From the NCBI GenBank assembly GCA_012510755.1, contig JAAZHL010000260.1:1-12800 (forward strand): a stretch of 12,800 bases of DNA, written 5' to 3'. Positions 1 through 6,735 of the stretch are shown piece after piece (the stretch's first letter is position 1; each line of letters opens with the position of its first letter). A model generated the notes under the pieces. The model did no database searches. It had not been told where the DNA came from and saw only the letters and a list, made by a program, of their open reading frames with translations. This stretch comes from Leucobacter sp. GTDB lineage: Bacteria; Actinomycetota; Actinomycetes; Actinomycetales; Microbacteriaceae. Made by a program: the position numbers and the translations under genes.

Positions 1-715
1 CAGCGGCGCCAGCCGCGCCAGCAGCGCCCGCATCGTCGGCCGCGCGAGCGGAAGCAGCACGGCTTGTCGAGGCTTTGTTCGCGCCCCCGCTCTTGCCGCG
101 CTTGTCATGCTCGTGTGCGCGCTGAGTGATCAACTCGGTGAGGTCGCGCTGAATGAGCTGTTCGATTCGGCCCTCGCGCTCGCGCTTGTATTCTGCGCTC
201 GATCCGCCGGCGTAGTACGGGTGGCTGGCTTTCTCTTTCAGGGAATCGCCGACCTCGCGCCATGCCGCAGTACGAGCACGCTCGGCCGTGCTTCTCAGGT
301 AGTCGTCTTTGTCGAGACGTGCACGCAGTTCGAGCGCGACACCCTCGTACACCTGTTGCCGATGTTGTAGGGTGCGATTATCGTCGCTGCCGTAGTCGTT
401 TTCGCTCCACGTGCTGTAACCCGTCTTGCGAATCTCGTCTCGAATGCGTGCGATGTGTCGGGCATCACGCTCGCGCTCTTCGGCAAGCTCGCTGAGTGAC
501 GCTTTTACCAGGTCAACAATCTCGTCTTCGCGGTAATCGGCCTTATGCCGCAACGCATTCAAGATGATCGCGTTTTTCACGTTCATGCGTACTGCGACGT
601 CGGCAACAAGTAGACCTTGCTCAACAATCTCTTCGACCGGTGCGAGGTGCCGCTGGGGCAGGCGTCGTTTGCGGCGCGACGGTGCCTGCGACTTGCGTTT
701 CATCCAGCCGAACAT
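1..715 (-). CDS. Conserved actinobacterial hypothetical protein (3' end outside window)
   Basis: An open frame runs on the minus strand from an ATG at 715 to the left edge with no stop, giving 238 visible residues. The start is strongly supported by a near-perfect Shine-Dalgarno (AAGGAGGT, 719-726) four bases or so upstream. The protein begins MFGWMKRKSQ and has a very basic N-terminus (RRKRR near residue 15). A compact segment follows (about 25-75, VEEIVEQGLLVADVAVRMNV). Next comes a charged, coiled-coil-like helix (about 70-98), a Trp/Tyr-containing middle (STWSENDYGS; HPYYAGG near 165-171), another charged helical part, and an Ala/Gly/Ser low-complexity tail still open at the edge. No signal peptide or membrane segment is seen, so it is probably cytosolic. 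It resembles uncharacterised proteins of Microbacteriaceae, but I assign no function. It is divergent from the DUF488 gene across 91 bp. Confidence 0.85.
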   Translation of the reverse strand, partial: MFGWMKRKSQAPSRRKRRLPQRHLAPVEEIVEQGLLVADVAVRMNVKNAIILNALRHKADYREDEIVDLVKASLSELAEERERDARHIARIRDEIRKTGYSTWSENDYGSDDNRTLQHRQQVYEGVALELRARLDKDDYLRSTAERARTAAWREVGDSLKEKASHPYYAGGSSAEYKREREGRIEQLIQRDLTELITQRAHEHDKRGKSGGANKASTSRAASARAADDAGAAGAAGAA

Positions 716-718
716 GGC

Positions 719-726
719 ACCTCCTT
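719..726 (-). promoter_or_regulatory. Ribosome binding site of the left-edge hypothetical gene
   Basis: Read on the minus strand this is AAGGAGGT, ending four bases before the ATG at 715. It fixes the start of the left-edge gene. It is one of only two clear Shine-Dalgarno sites in the window; several other genes look leaderless. Confidence 0.85.
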
Positions 727-750
727 GGTCAGTGCATTCAGTGTTACCTC

Positions 751-763
751 TGCAAGTATTGCA
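751..763. repeat. Short inverted repeat in the divergent promoter region
   Basis: TGCAAGTATTGCA is a perfect 5-bp inverted repeat (TGCAA/TTGCA) with a 3-bp centre. It lies in a locally A+T-richer stretch between the left-edge hypothetical gene and the DUF488 gene. It could be an operator, but its short length means chance is also possible. Confidence 0.35.
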
Positions 764-794
764 AACATTCAATGCCGGTTTTGCTCGAGGTGCG

Positions 795-800
795 TACGCT
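795..800 (+). promoter_or_regulatory. Putative leaderless -10 box of the DUF488 gene
   Basis: TACGCT matches the actinobacterial -10 pattern TAnnnT and is followed by exactly six bases before the ATG at 807. No Shine-Dalgarno lies at a normal distance, so transcription probably starts at or next to the start codon. No convincing -35 is visible. Confidence 0.5.
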
Positions 801-806
801 TGAAGC

Positions 807-1187
807 ATGGACGTTCAAATAAAACGAGCGTATGACACTCCCGCCAGTGCTGACGGCATCAGAGTGTTAGTTGATCGGCTGTGGCCGAGGGGCCTCAGCA
901 AACAGGCAGCTGAACTAGATCTGTGGTTGAAAGAGGTAGCCCCGAGTGCCGAGCTTCGCCGCGCCTGGCATGCAGACCCGCAGGGGCATGATCCTCGCCA
1001 CTTCGCGAGCTTCGCCAAAAACTACCGCGCCGAACTCACTGAACCACCCGCGAGCATCGCTCTCACGCAACTGGTGCAGCTCGCTCACGAGTCTGACACG
1101 CTGACGCTCGTCTACGGCGCACGCGACGAACAAATCAATCACGCGGTCGTGCTGCAGCAGGTCGTGCGCGAACAGGCGCTGGGCTGA
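807..1187 (+). CDS. DUF488 family protein (YeaO-like)
   Basis: This 126-residue protein has the hallmarks of the DUF488/YeaO family at the usual length. These are the N-terminal motif VDRLWPRGLSK (about 22-32, with Arg24, Trp26, Arg28, Gly29, Lys32), the LWLKEVAPSAELRRAW block (about 39-54), the F..F...Y..EL segment, and a closing TLVYGARDEQINHAVVLQ block. It is small and soluble with no signal peptide. The biochemical role of the family is not firmly established, so none is claimed. The start at 807 is supported by a -10-like TACGCT six bases upstream and by the family's N-terminal length. Its 3' end overlaps the convergent MocR-type gene by 53 bp, and no terminator is visible between them. 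Confidence 0.92.
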   Translation: MDVQIKRAYDTPASADGIRVLVDRLWPRGLSKQAAELDLWLKEVAPSAELRRAWHADPQGHDPRHFASFAKNYRAELTEPPASIALTQLVQLAHESDTLTLVYGARDEQINHAVVLQQVVREQALG

Positions 1188-2739
1188 GTTCGACGGTGAG
1201 CGCAGCACGTAACTGTGCGAGTGCGGCCTCAAAACTGGCTTGGTCACAGCTGCCGCCGGTGCCGATCACCAACCCGAACCGCCCGGCAGTGGGGCTTTGG
1301 CCGTGCCAATACGAGCTGAGGGCCACCGCTCCGAGGCCGGTACAGCGTTGCATGATGGCGCTTTCGGCATGCTCGCCGCCTGCTATTTCGATGACTGCGT
1401 GCAGCCCCCCACTCATCGGACGCACTCGGGCACCCGGTGTGCCGAAGAGGCGTTCGACGACGAGTTCGCGACGCTGCGCATAACGCTTTCGCATGCGAGT
1501 CGTATGGCGCCGCAACCCACCACTGGCAAGGTAGGTTGCGAGCGCGGTCTGCACGATGGTTGAGACTGGACCGCCGAGAACGCGCCGCACCGGTGAAATC
1601 ATGCGCCCCAGGCGCGCGGGTGCGAGCAAATATCCCGCAGACAGTGATTGCGACACGGTCTTCGAGAAGGTGCCGAGCAGCACCACTGACCCGTCTACCG
1701 GATCATCGAGGGCGGCAAGCGCGGGCAGCGGGCTGCCAGTGTGGCGAAGTTCGCTGTCGTAGTCGTCTTCAATGATCACCGCACCGCTGCGCTTCGCCCA
1801 GTCGAGCAGCTCTCGGCGGCGGCTGAGCGGCAGCGACCCGCCGAGAGGGTATTGATGACTCGGGGTGACAATGATGGCATCGAGCACGCCGGTAGGGAGT
1901 GTTGCGGTGACCAGCCCCTCGGCATCGACCGGAAGCGCCACAATCGTCGCGCCGAATCGTGCGGCGACCTTGCGCAGCGACGGGTACCCAGGGTCTTCGA
2001 CGCCCACGGTGAGCGCCCGCGCGTGGCTGCTGCCGAGCGCGGTCAAGAGCAGGGCGAGCCCCTCGCGTGCGCCCGCGGTGACAATGACATCATCGGCAGG
2101 TCTCGTGGTGCCACGCATGCGTCGCAGGTGTTCGGTGATGGCTGCGCGCAGCCGCGCATCACCGTTAGCGGGGGCCTCATGGTGTGCCTCAGCCGCTGCG
2201 GTGCGCCACGCGGATCGCCATTCGGGTGTGCCGACCGCGCTCGTGTCGGGTAAGCCCGGGGCGAGCGGCCGCGACTCGGGTGCAGGGGCAGCCTGCGCAT
2301 CAGCGTCGAGTGGGGCATTCGGTGCTGGCACGCTGGCGGGGGAGCCGGAAGCAACGGGGGAGCCGGAAGCAACGGGGGAGTCAGGGGTGTAGTGGGCGGC
2401 GGCTGGTGCTCTTGCCTCGTTTGGCGCGCTCGCCTCGTCAGGAGCTCTTACCTCGGTCGTTGCTCGCAGCTCGGGGTGCACCCTGGTGCCGCGCCCGTGA
2501 CCGGCCGAGAGGTATCCCTCGGCGAGTAGTTGTTCGTAGGCCGTCACCACGACGCCGCGCGCCACGCCGAGCCTCGTCGAGAGTTCGCGGGTGGCGGGTA
2601 CCGGCTCGCCTGGTCGCAGGGCATCTCGGTCGATCGCCTCGCGCAAGGCTGCGGCGATCTGAGCTGACAACGCGACGTCGAGCGTTCGATCGATGGTGAT
2701 CGGAAGCTCGGTGAACTCGCGGCGGTGGGTCGGTGACAC
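1135..2739 (-). CDS. MocR/PdxR-type regulator: GntR winged helix plus aminotransferase-like PLP domain
   Basis: This protein of 534 residues starts at a GTG. Residues about 15-90 form a GntR-type winged helix (ALREAIDRDALRPGEPVPATRELSTRLGVARGVVVTAYEQLLAEGYL). Residues about 92-165 are an unusually long Ala/Pro/Ser linker containing SPVASG repeats. The rest is a fold-type-I aminotransferase domain: TPSHQYPLGG (292-301), IEDDYDSE (323-330) and GTFSK with the PLP lysine at 360. Family members use PLP as a sensor in vitamin B6, GABA or related metabolism. The Arg usually found seven residues after the lysine (SKT...LRLGY) is Ser367 here (SKTVSQSLSAGY), so the phosphate contact may be altered. It lies 37 bp downstream of the NiaP-like transporter on the same strand, which makes that gene a likely target. 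A weak CACACT box six bases before the GTG could be its own leaderless promoter. Confidence 0.92.
   Translation of the reverse strand: MSPTHRREFTELPITIDRTLDVALSAQIAAALREAIDRDALRPGEPVPATRELSTRLGVARGVVVTAYEQLLAEGYLSAGHGRGTRVHPELRATTEVRAPDEASAPNEARAPAAAHYTPDSPVASGSPVASGSPASVPAPNAPLDADAQAAPAPESRPLAPGLPDTSAVGTPEWRSAWRTAAAEAHHEAPANGDARLRAAITEHLRRMRGTTRPADDVIVTAGAREGLALLLTALGSSHARALTVGVEDPGYPSLRKVAARFGATIVALPVDAEGLVTATLPTGVLDAIIVTPSHQYPLGGSLPLSRRRELLDWAKRSGAVIIEDDYDSELRHTGSPLPALAALDDPVDGSVVLLGTFSKTVSQSLSAGYLLAPARLGRMISPVRRVLGGPVSTIVQTALATYLASGGLRRHTTRMRKRYAQRRELVVERLFGTPGARVRPMSGGLHAVIEIAGGEHAESAIMQRCTGLGAVALSSYWHGQSPTAGRFGLVIGTGGSCDQASFEAALAQLRAALTVELSPAPVRARPAAARPRD
2337..2380. repeat. 18-bp in-frame tandem repeat in the MocR linker
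   Basis: A unit beginning CGGGGGAGCCGGAAGCAA occurs twice exactly (2337-2354, 2355-2372), followed by a partial third copy (to 2380). Because 18 is a multiple of three, it encodes six-residue units (SPVASG) in the interdomain linker of the MocR-type regulator. Copy number may vary between strains without breaking the frame. Confidence 0.9.
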
Positions 2740-2776
2740 GCCTTTAGTGTGCCACCGAAGACCGGGCTTGGTCTAG

Positions 2777-4222
2777 TTAGCGGTCGTCAAGCGCGCGCCC
2801 GCTGCGGTCCACGAGGCCCCAAGTGGTCGCGGCCGCCACGACGAAGAACGCCGCGAAGACGGTGAAGGTGAGACCGGCTCCACCCGCCAGCAGCAGCACG
2901 GGCACGAGCAGTGGGGCGATGATTGAGGCGATGCGTCCGACGCCCGCAGCCCATCCTGCGCCGGTTGCGCGCAGCGAGGTTGGATAAATCTCGGGGGTCA
3001 CCGCGTAGAGCGCACCCCACGCGCCGAGATTGAAGAACGACAGCGCCATACCAGAAGCGATGATGGCGGCTTCGGTGTGCACCGTGCCAAAGGCGATCGC
3101 AGAAGCGGCAGAACCAACCAAGAAGACCGACAGCGTCAACCGTCGCCCCCAGACTTCGATCAGCCAGGCAGCGACCGCGTAGCCGGGTAGCTGGGCCAAC
3201 GTGATGATCAGGGTGAAACCAAACGACCGCACGAGTGAGAAGCCCGCGTCGACGAGAATGCTCGGAATCCAGATAAACGCACCGTAATAGGCGAAGTTCA
3301 CGCAGAACCAGACGACCCAAATCGATGCGGTGCGCACACGGAACTCTCGCGACCACAGCGCGGCAAGCCGGCTCTTAGCCGACAGGGCGAGAGGCGCAGA
3401 TTCGTTCGCCTGGGGCGCAGGGTCAACACCCTGGGCAGCCGTACCCGTCGCCCTTTGCGCGCTGCCGAACCACTTCGGGCTCGCCTCAAACTCGGCGACC
3501 ACGCGTTCGGCCTGTGCATGCTTGCCCGCACCCGCGAGCCAACGTGCAGACTCTGGCAGCCCCCACCGCACCACCAGCGCGTAGATGGCTGGCACTGCGC
3601 CGATGGCAAACGCCCAGCGCCAGCCATGTTCAGACGCGGGAACGATGAAATATCCAATCAACGCCGAAGCAGTCCAGCCGACCGCCCAGAACGCCTCAAG
3701 AATCACGATGATGCGTCCGCGGATGCGTGCGGGGGCGAACTCGCTGACGTAGGTCGAGGCGACGGGCAGCTCGGCTCCGAGCCCCAGTCCGACAAAGAAC
3801 CTCAGCACCAGCAAGAGTGCGATGCCGCCCACGAGCGCGCTTGCGCCGGTTGCGAGACCGTAGATGAGCAGCGTGGCCGCAAAGATCTGCCGCCTGCCAA
3901 ATCGATCGGCGAGCAGACCGCCGAGGCTCGCGCCGATGGCCATGCCGACGAAACCGATCGACGCGATGAGCCCGGTTTCGGCCTTGTCAAGCTGCCAATG
4001 CTGGGCGAGCGCGGCGATGATGAACGAGATGAGCCCCACGTCCATCGCGTCGAGCGCCCACCCAATGCCTGAACCGAACAGCACCCGACCGTGCTTTCGC
4101 GTGAACGGCAGTGCATCGAGTCGTTCGGCAGTGCGACCGTGCGTGGTGGCCTGGTGCTCGTGCGGGGCACGGTGCAGGTGCATGGCGTGGTTGTCGTGCG
4201 TGGCTCGCGGTGCTTCTTGCAT
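2777..4222 (-). CDS. MFS importer, NiaP / aromatic acid:H+ symporter type
   Basis: From the chosen ATG the protein has 481 residues and about 12 membrane helices. Helix 1 carries GWALDAMDVG (about 54-63), typical of NiaP niacin carriers and the AAHS aromatic-acid group. The loop 2-3 motif is DRFGRR (106-111). A GLGLGAELPVASTYVSE block, RGR after helix 4, and LPESARWL (222-229) before the central cytoplasmic loop (about 230-290) also fit this sugar-porter-like branch. The substrate is not determined: nicotinate, another vitamin or an aromatic acid are all possible. An upstream GTG at 4279 is open but lies inside promoter repeats. The ATG at 4222 has a TACGAT -10 seven bases upstream and is preferred. 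The N-terminal tail is His-rich (seven His in residues 9-28). The MocR-type regulator follows 37 bp downstream, and the DHA2 gene is divergent. Confidence 0.88.
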   Translation of the reverse strand: MQEAPRATHDNHAMHLHRAPHEHQATTHGRTAERLDALPFTRKHGRVLFGSGIGWALDAMDVGLISFIIAALAQHWQLDKAETGLIASIGFVGMAIGASLGGLLADRFGRRQIFAATLLIYGLATGASALVGGIALLLVLRFFVGLGLGAELPVASTYVSEFAPARIRGRIIVILEAFWAVGWTASALIGYFIVPASEHGWRWAFAIGAVPAIYALVVRWGLPESARWLAGAGKHAQAERVVAEFEASPKWFGSAQRATGTAAQGVDPAPQANESAPLALSAKSRLAALWSREFRVRTASIWVVWFCVNFAYYGAFIWIPSILVDAGFSLVRSFGFTLIITLAQLPGYAVAAWLIEVWGRRLTLSVFLVGSAASAIAFGTVHTEAAIIASGMALSFFNLGAWGALYAVTPEIYPTSLRATGAGWAAGVGRIASIIAPLLVPVLLLAGGAGLTFTVFAAFFVVAAATTWGLVDRSGRALDDR

Positions 4223-4229
4223 ACGCAAC

Positions 4230-4235
4230 ATCGTA
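4230..4235 (-). promoter_or_regulatory. Putative leaderless -10 box of the NiaP-like gene
   Basis: Read on the minus strand this is TACGAT (TAnnnT), seven bases before the ATG at 4222. It lies within the third CGTCTACG repeat copy, so any protein bound to the repeats would touch the core promoter. No Shine-Dalgarno precedes any of the candidate starts. Confidence 0.5.
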
Positions 4236-4313
4236 GACGCCGGGCAGGCCACCACGTAGACGGCGAGGCAAGCCATCACGTAGACGCTGGCGGGTGTCGC
4301 TGGCCGCCAGACG
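4232..4313. repeat. Array of CGTAGACG direct repeats between divergent MFS genes
   Basis: CGTAGACG occurs perfectly at 4232-4239, 4255-4262 and 4279-4286 (spacing 23 and 24 bp). A weaker fourth copy keeps AGACGC at 4309-4314. The two copies nearest the DHA2 gene extend into an imperfect tandem duplication: 18 of the first 20 bases match (minus-strand CGTCTACGTGrTGGCyTGCC). The array fills the only intergenic space for two divergent promoters, and spacing slightly over two helical turns is compatible with a cooperative regulator. The neighbouring MocR-type protein is the obvious candidate, since direct-repeat operators are known for that family; this is inference. A non-functional promoter duplication is the alternative. 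Confidence 0.75.
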
Positions 4314-4319
4314 CCCGTG

Positions 4320-4325
4320 TAAGCT
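4320..4325 (+). promoter_or_regulatory. Putative -10 box of the DHA2 transporter gene
   Basis: TAAGCT fits TAnnnT and ends nine bases before the ATG at 4335. There is no Shine-Dalgarno in the short leader, so this transcript also looks leaderless or nearly so. No good -35 is visible. Confidence 0.45.
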
Positions 4326-4334
4326 AAAGCTCTT

Positions 4335-5786
4335 ATGCCTACTGCCCCCGATCACCACCTCGAAGACCGGGAGTTCGGTCGCCGCGAGCAGCTCGCAATC
4401 TGGCTGTTGCTTGCGAGCGCCTTCACCGTCATTCTGAACGAAACCATCATGGGTGTGGCGCTGCCGCGTCTGATGGAAGACCTGCACATCACGGCTGCCG
4501 CGGGCCAGTGGGTGACGACGGCGGTGCTGCGCACCTTGAGCGTGGTGATTCCCATCACCGGCATGCTTATTCAGCGGTATCGCACCAGAACCCTGTTCAT
4601 CGTCGCGATGGGGCTGTTCACCGTTGGCACGTTGGTGTCGGCTGTCGCGCCCGGCTTCGCAGTGTTATTGCTGGGTCGCGTCGTGCAGGCCTGTGGCACG
4701 GCAATCATGATGCCGTTGCTGATGACGACCGTCACGACACTGGTGCCGCCGCAGCATCGCGGCCGGCTGATGGGTCGCATCGCCATTGTGATGTCGGTGG
4801 CGCCCGCTCTCGGCCCGACGGTCTCGGGGCTGATTCTGCAGTGGTTTAGTTGGCGCGCGCTCTTCATCTTCGTGCTGCCGATTGCGATCGCCTCGCTGTT
4901 GATCGGTGGGCTGCGCATGCCGAATGTTGGCGAGCAACGCGTCGTGCGTGTCGATCTGTTCTCGGTCGTGCTCTCAGTCGCCGGGTTTGGTGGCATCGTA
5001 TACGGATTGAGCGCGATTGGCGAGCGCGCAAGCGGCAGCGACACCATCGAGCCGTTGATACCGATTGTGGTGGGCGTGGTGGCGCTCGCAGCGTTCGTCT
5101 GGCGGCAACTCAGTTTGCAGCGCGAGGATCGCGCACTGCTCGATCTGCGAACCTTTTTGGTGCGACCGTTCACGCTCTCGGTGATCCTCTCCACTTTTGC
5201 TTCGATCGCGCTGTTTGGCAGTCTCATTCTGCTGCCCATCTATGTGCAGAATGTGCTTGGCTTCAGCACGCTCGACTCGGGCCTGGTGCTGCTGCCGGGT
5301 GGCCTGCTGATGGGGCTGATGGGGCCGTTGGTTGGCCGCTTAGTTGATATGCGCGGGGCTCGTCTTGTGTTGGTTCCTGGCACCATCATCACGGCGATTG
5401 CGCTGTGGAGCATGGGCCTTTTCACCGACACCACCTCGATCTGGCAGGTGCTGGCGACGCACCTCGCGCTGAGCCTTGGCCTTGCCGGGGTGTTTACGCC
5501 GCTGTTCTCGGTCTCGCTCGGGTCGCTGCCTGGTCGTCTCGCGTCTCACGGCAGCGCGACGATTTCAACAGTGCAGCAGGTGGGTGGGGCCGCCGGAACC
5601 GCACTGTTCATTACGGTGATGACGCTGGTGTCGACGGGCGTTGCTGGCTCGCCAGAGGCGGTGGATGCGCATGCCCTCGCAGCAGGAACGCGTATGGCGT
5701 TTCTGATCGGTGGGGTGGCGGCGACTGCCAGCGCAGTGCTCGCTTTCTTCATCACTGAGCCCGCACCTGAGCCCGAAACGGTGTAG
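4335..5786 (+). CDS. DHA2-family MFS drug efflux transporter (EmrB/QacA/LmrB-like)
   Basis: A protein of 483 residues, the right length for the 14-helix DHA2 drug:H+ antiporter family. Helix 1 has the DHA2 signature LNETIMGVALP (34-44). Next come QWVTTAVLRTLSVVIPITG (58-76), a degenerate motif A RYRTRTLF (81-88), the GRVVQACGTAIMMPL block (114-128) and the antiporter motif C region APALGPTVSG (156-165) followed by WSWR-like FSWRALF. The pattern is closest to LmrB-like exporters of Gram-positives. The substrates cannot be told from sequence. The short N-terminus (about 20 residues, HHLEDREFGRREQ) is cytosolic. The gene is divergent from the NiaP-like transporter across a repeat-bearing promoter, and it converges on the LysR gene with a 40-bp gap and no clear terminator. 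Confidence 0.93.
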   Translation: MPTAPDHHLEDREFGRREQLAIWLLLASAFTVILNETIMGVALPRLMEDLHITAAAGQWVTTAVLRTLSVVIPITGMLIQRYRTRTLFIVAMGLFTVGTLVSAVAPGFAVLLLGRVVQACGTAIMMPLLMTTVTTLVPPQHRGRLMGRIAIVMSVAPALGPTVSGLILQWFSWRALFIFVLPIAIASLLIGGLRMPNVGEQRVVRVDLFSVVLSVAGFGGIVYGLSAIGERASGSDTIEPLIPIVVGVVALAAFVWRQLSLQREDRALLDLRTFLVRPFTLSVILSTFASIALFGSLILLPIYVQNVLGFSTLDSGLVLLPGGLLMGLMGPLVGRLVDMRGARLVLVPGTIITAIALWSMGLFTDTTSIWQVLATHLALSLGLAGVFTPLFSVSLGSLPGRLASHGSATISTVQQVGGAAGTALFITVMTLVSTGVAGSPEAVDAHALAAGTRMAFLIGGVAATASAVLAFFITEPAPEPETV

Positions 5787-5826
5787 CGTCGGGCGGACGG
5801 GTGGCGCTGTTGGTGTTGTCGTCGGG

Positions 5827-6735
5827 CTAGGCGAGCGCGTCGATCGTGCGGCGCACGGCTTCGGCAAGCTGACGCACCGTGGCCGAGGGGCCGCTGCGGC
5901 TTGGGGGCGTGGCGAGCAAGATTTCGCGGGCAAAGCGTGGGTCGTCAATCGGCTTCAACGCGACTCCAGCCGGCACGTTGAAGGCCGCGAGTTGTGGCAC
6001 GAGCCCGATGCCCATCTCGGCGGCCACCATGCCAAGCGCAACCGCGTAATCGTCGGTGCGCACCGCGACCTTGAACCGTCTGCCCGCGAACGTGTCTCGT
6101 ACGACGTCGTCGAGGGTGTCGCCGGGCGTGGCGCTAAACACCCATGCAGAGTCTTCGAGTTCGACGAGCGATGCGACATCGAACCGTGCGCGGCGGGCTA
6201 GCGGGTGGCTGGCGGGGAGCGCGAGCAGCAGAGGGTCGGTGAGGAGCGACATGGTGTGCACCCCTCGCCGAAACGGCAGCCGATAGCCGCTTGCTGGGTA
6301 GACGAGCGCGGCGTCAAAGTCGCCCTGGTTGTTGCCCTCGACGAGCGGGGCGATCTCTTCAAGCGTCGTGTCAAGCTCGATGCCGATGCGGCGCAGGCGA
6401 CTCGCTATTCCCGGCAACAGGCGAGCCGCTGCCGTCGGAAACGAACCGAACCGCAGCCGTGTGGTGCCGACCTCGGCGAACTCGCGCACGTCGGTGAGGG
6501 CGCGTTCAGCGAGCGCGAGAATTTCTTCGCCGCGCTCAAGCATGAGCGTACCCGCCGCGGTCAGCGTGCTGCCGCGGGAGCTGCGCTGGGTGAGTGGGGC
6601 TTCGACCAGGCGATCGAGTGCCTTGAGGTGGTAGTCGACGGTGGGTTGGCTCCAGCCGAGGCGTGTGGCGGCCCGCGCGACCGAGCCCTCGGCAGCGACG
6701 GCTGCGAGTGCCTGCAATTGTCGAGGATCAATCAC
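5827..6735 (-). CDS. LysR-family transcriptional regulator
   Basis: This is a 302-residue LTTR of normal length. The N-terminal winged helix (about 1-60) reads LQALAAVAAEGSVARAATRLGWSQPTVDYHLKALDRLV, with the helix-turn-helix at about 17-37. A linker helix follows (about 62-90), then a periplasmic-binding-like effector domain (about 92-295, LRFGSFPTAAARLLP ... DDYAVALGMVAAEMGIGLVPQ). The start is GTG at 6735; a stop lies two codons upstream in frame, and the sequence MIDPRQLQ fits actinobacterial relatives. The AAGGA just upstream touches the GTG and is too close to be a normal Shine-Dalgarno. It is divergent from the PLP decarboxylase gene (123 bp apart), the classic arrangement for an LTTR and its target. 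The effector is unknown. Confidence 0.94.
   Translation of the reverse strand: MIDPRQLQALAAVAAEGSVARAATRLGWSQPTVDYHLKALDRLVEAPLTQRSSRGSTLTAAGTLMLERGEEILALAERALTDVREFAEVGTTRLRFGSFPTAAARLLPGIASRLRRIGIELDTTLEEIAPLVEGNNQGDFDAALVYPASGYRLPFRRGVHTMSLLTDPLLLALPASHPLARRARFDVASLVELEDSAWVFSATPGDTLDDVVRDTFAGRRFKVAVRTDDYAVALGMVAAEMGIGLVPQLAAFNVPAGVALKPIDDPRFAREILLATPPSRSGPSATVRQLAEAVRRTIDALA

Noticed and set aside
3455..4072. 205-codon plus-strand ORF opposite the NiaP-like gene
   Set aside because: It is an antisense shadow with a charged, irregular composition and no supported start signal.
4223..4279. Upstream starts of the NiaP-like gene (GTG 4279, ATG 4276, ATG 4231)
   Set aside because: The extra residues are encoded by the intergenic repeats, and no Shine-Dalgarno is present. 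The ATG at 4222 has a well-placed -10.
4232..4313. CGTAGACG repeats considered as a CRISPR array
   Set aside because: The repeats are 8 bp, two intervening segments are themselves similar, and no cas genes are near. A promoter repeat fits better.
4571..5239. 222-codon minus-strand ORF opposite the DHA2 gene
   Set aside because: It is an antisense shadow of a membrane-protein gene, rich in Ser/Thr/Arg with no domain.
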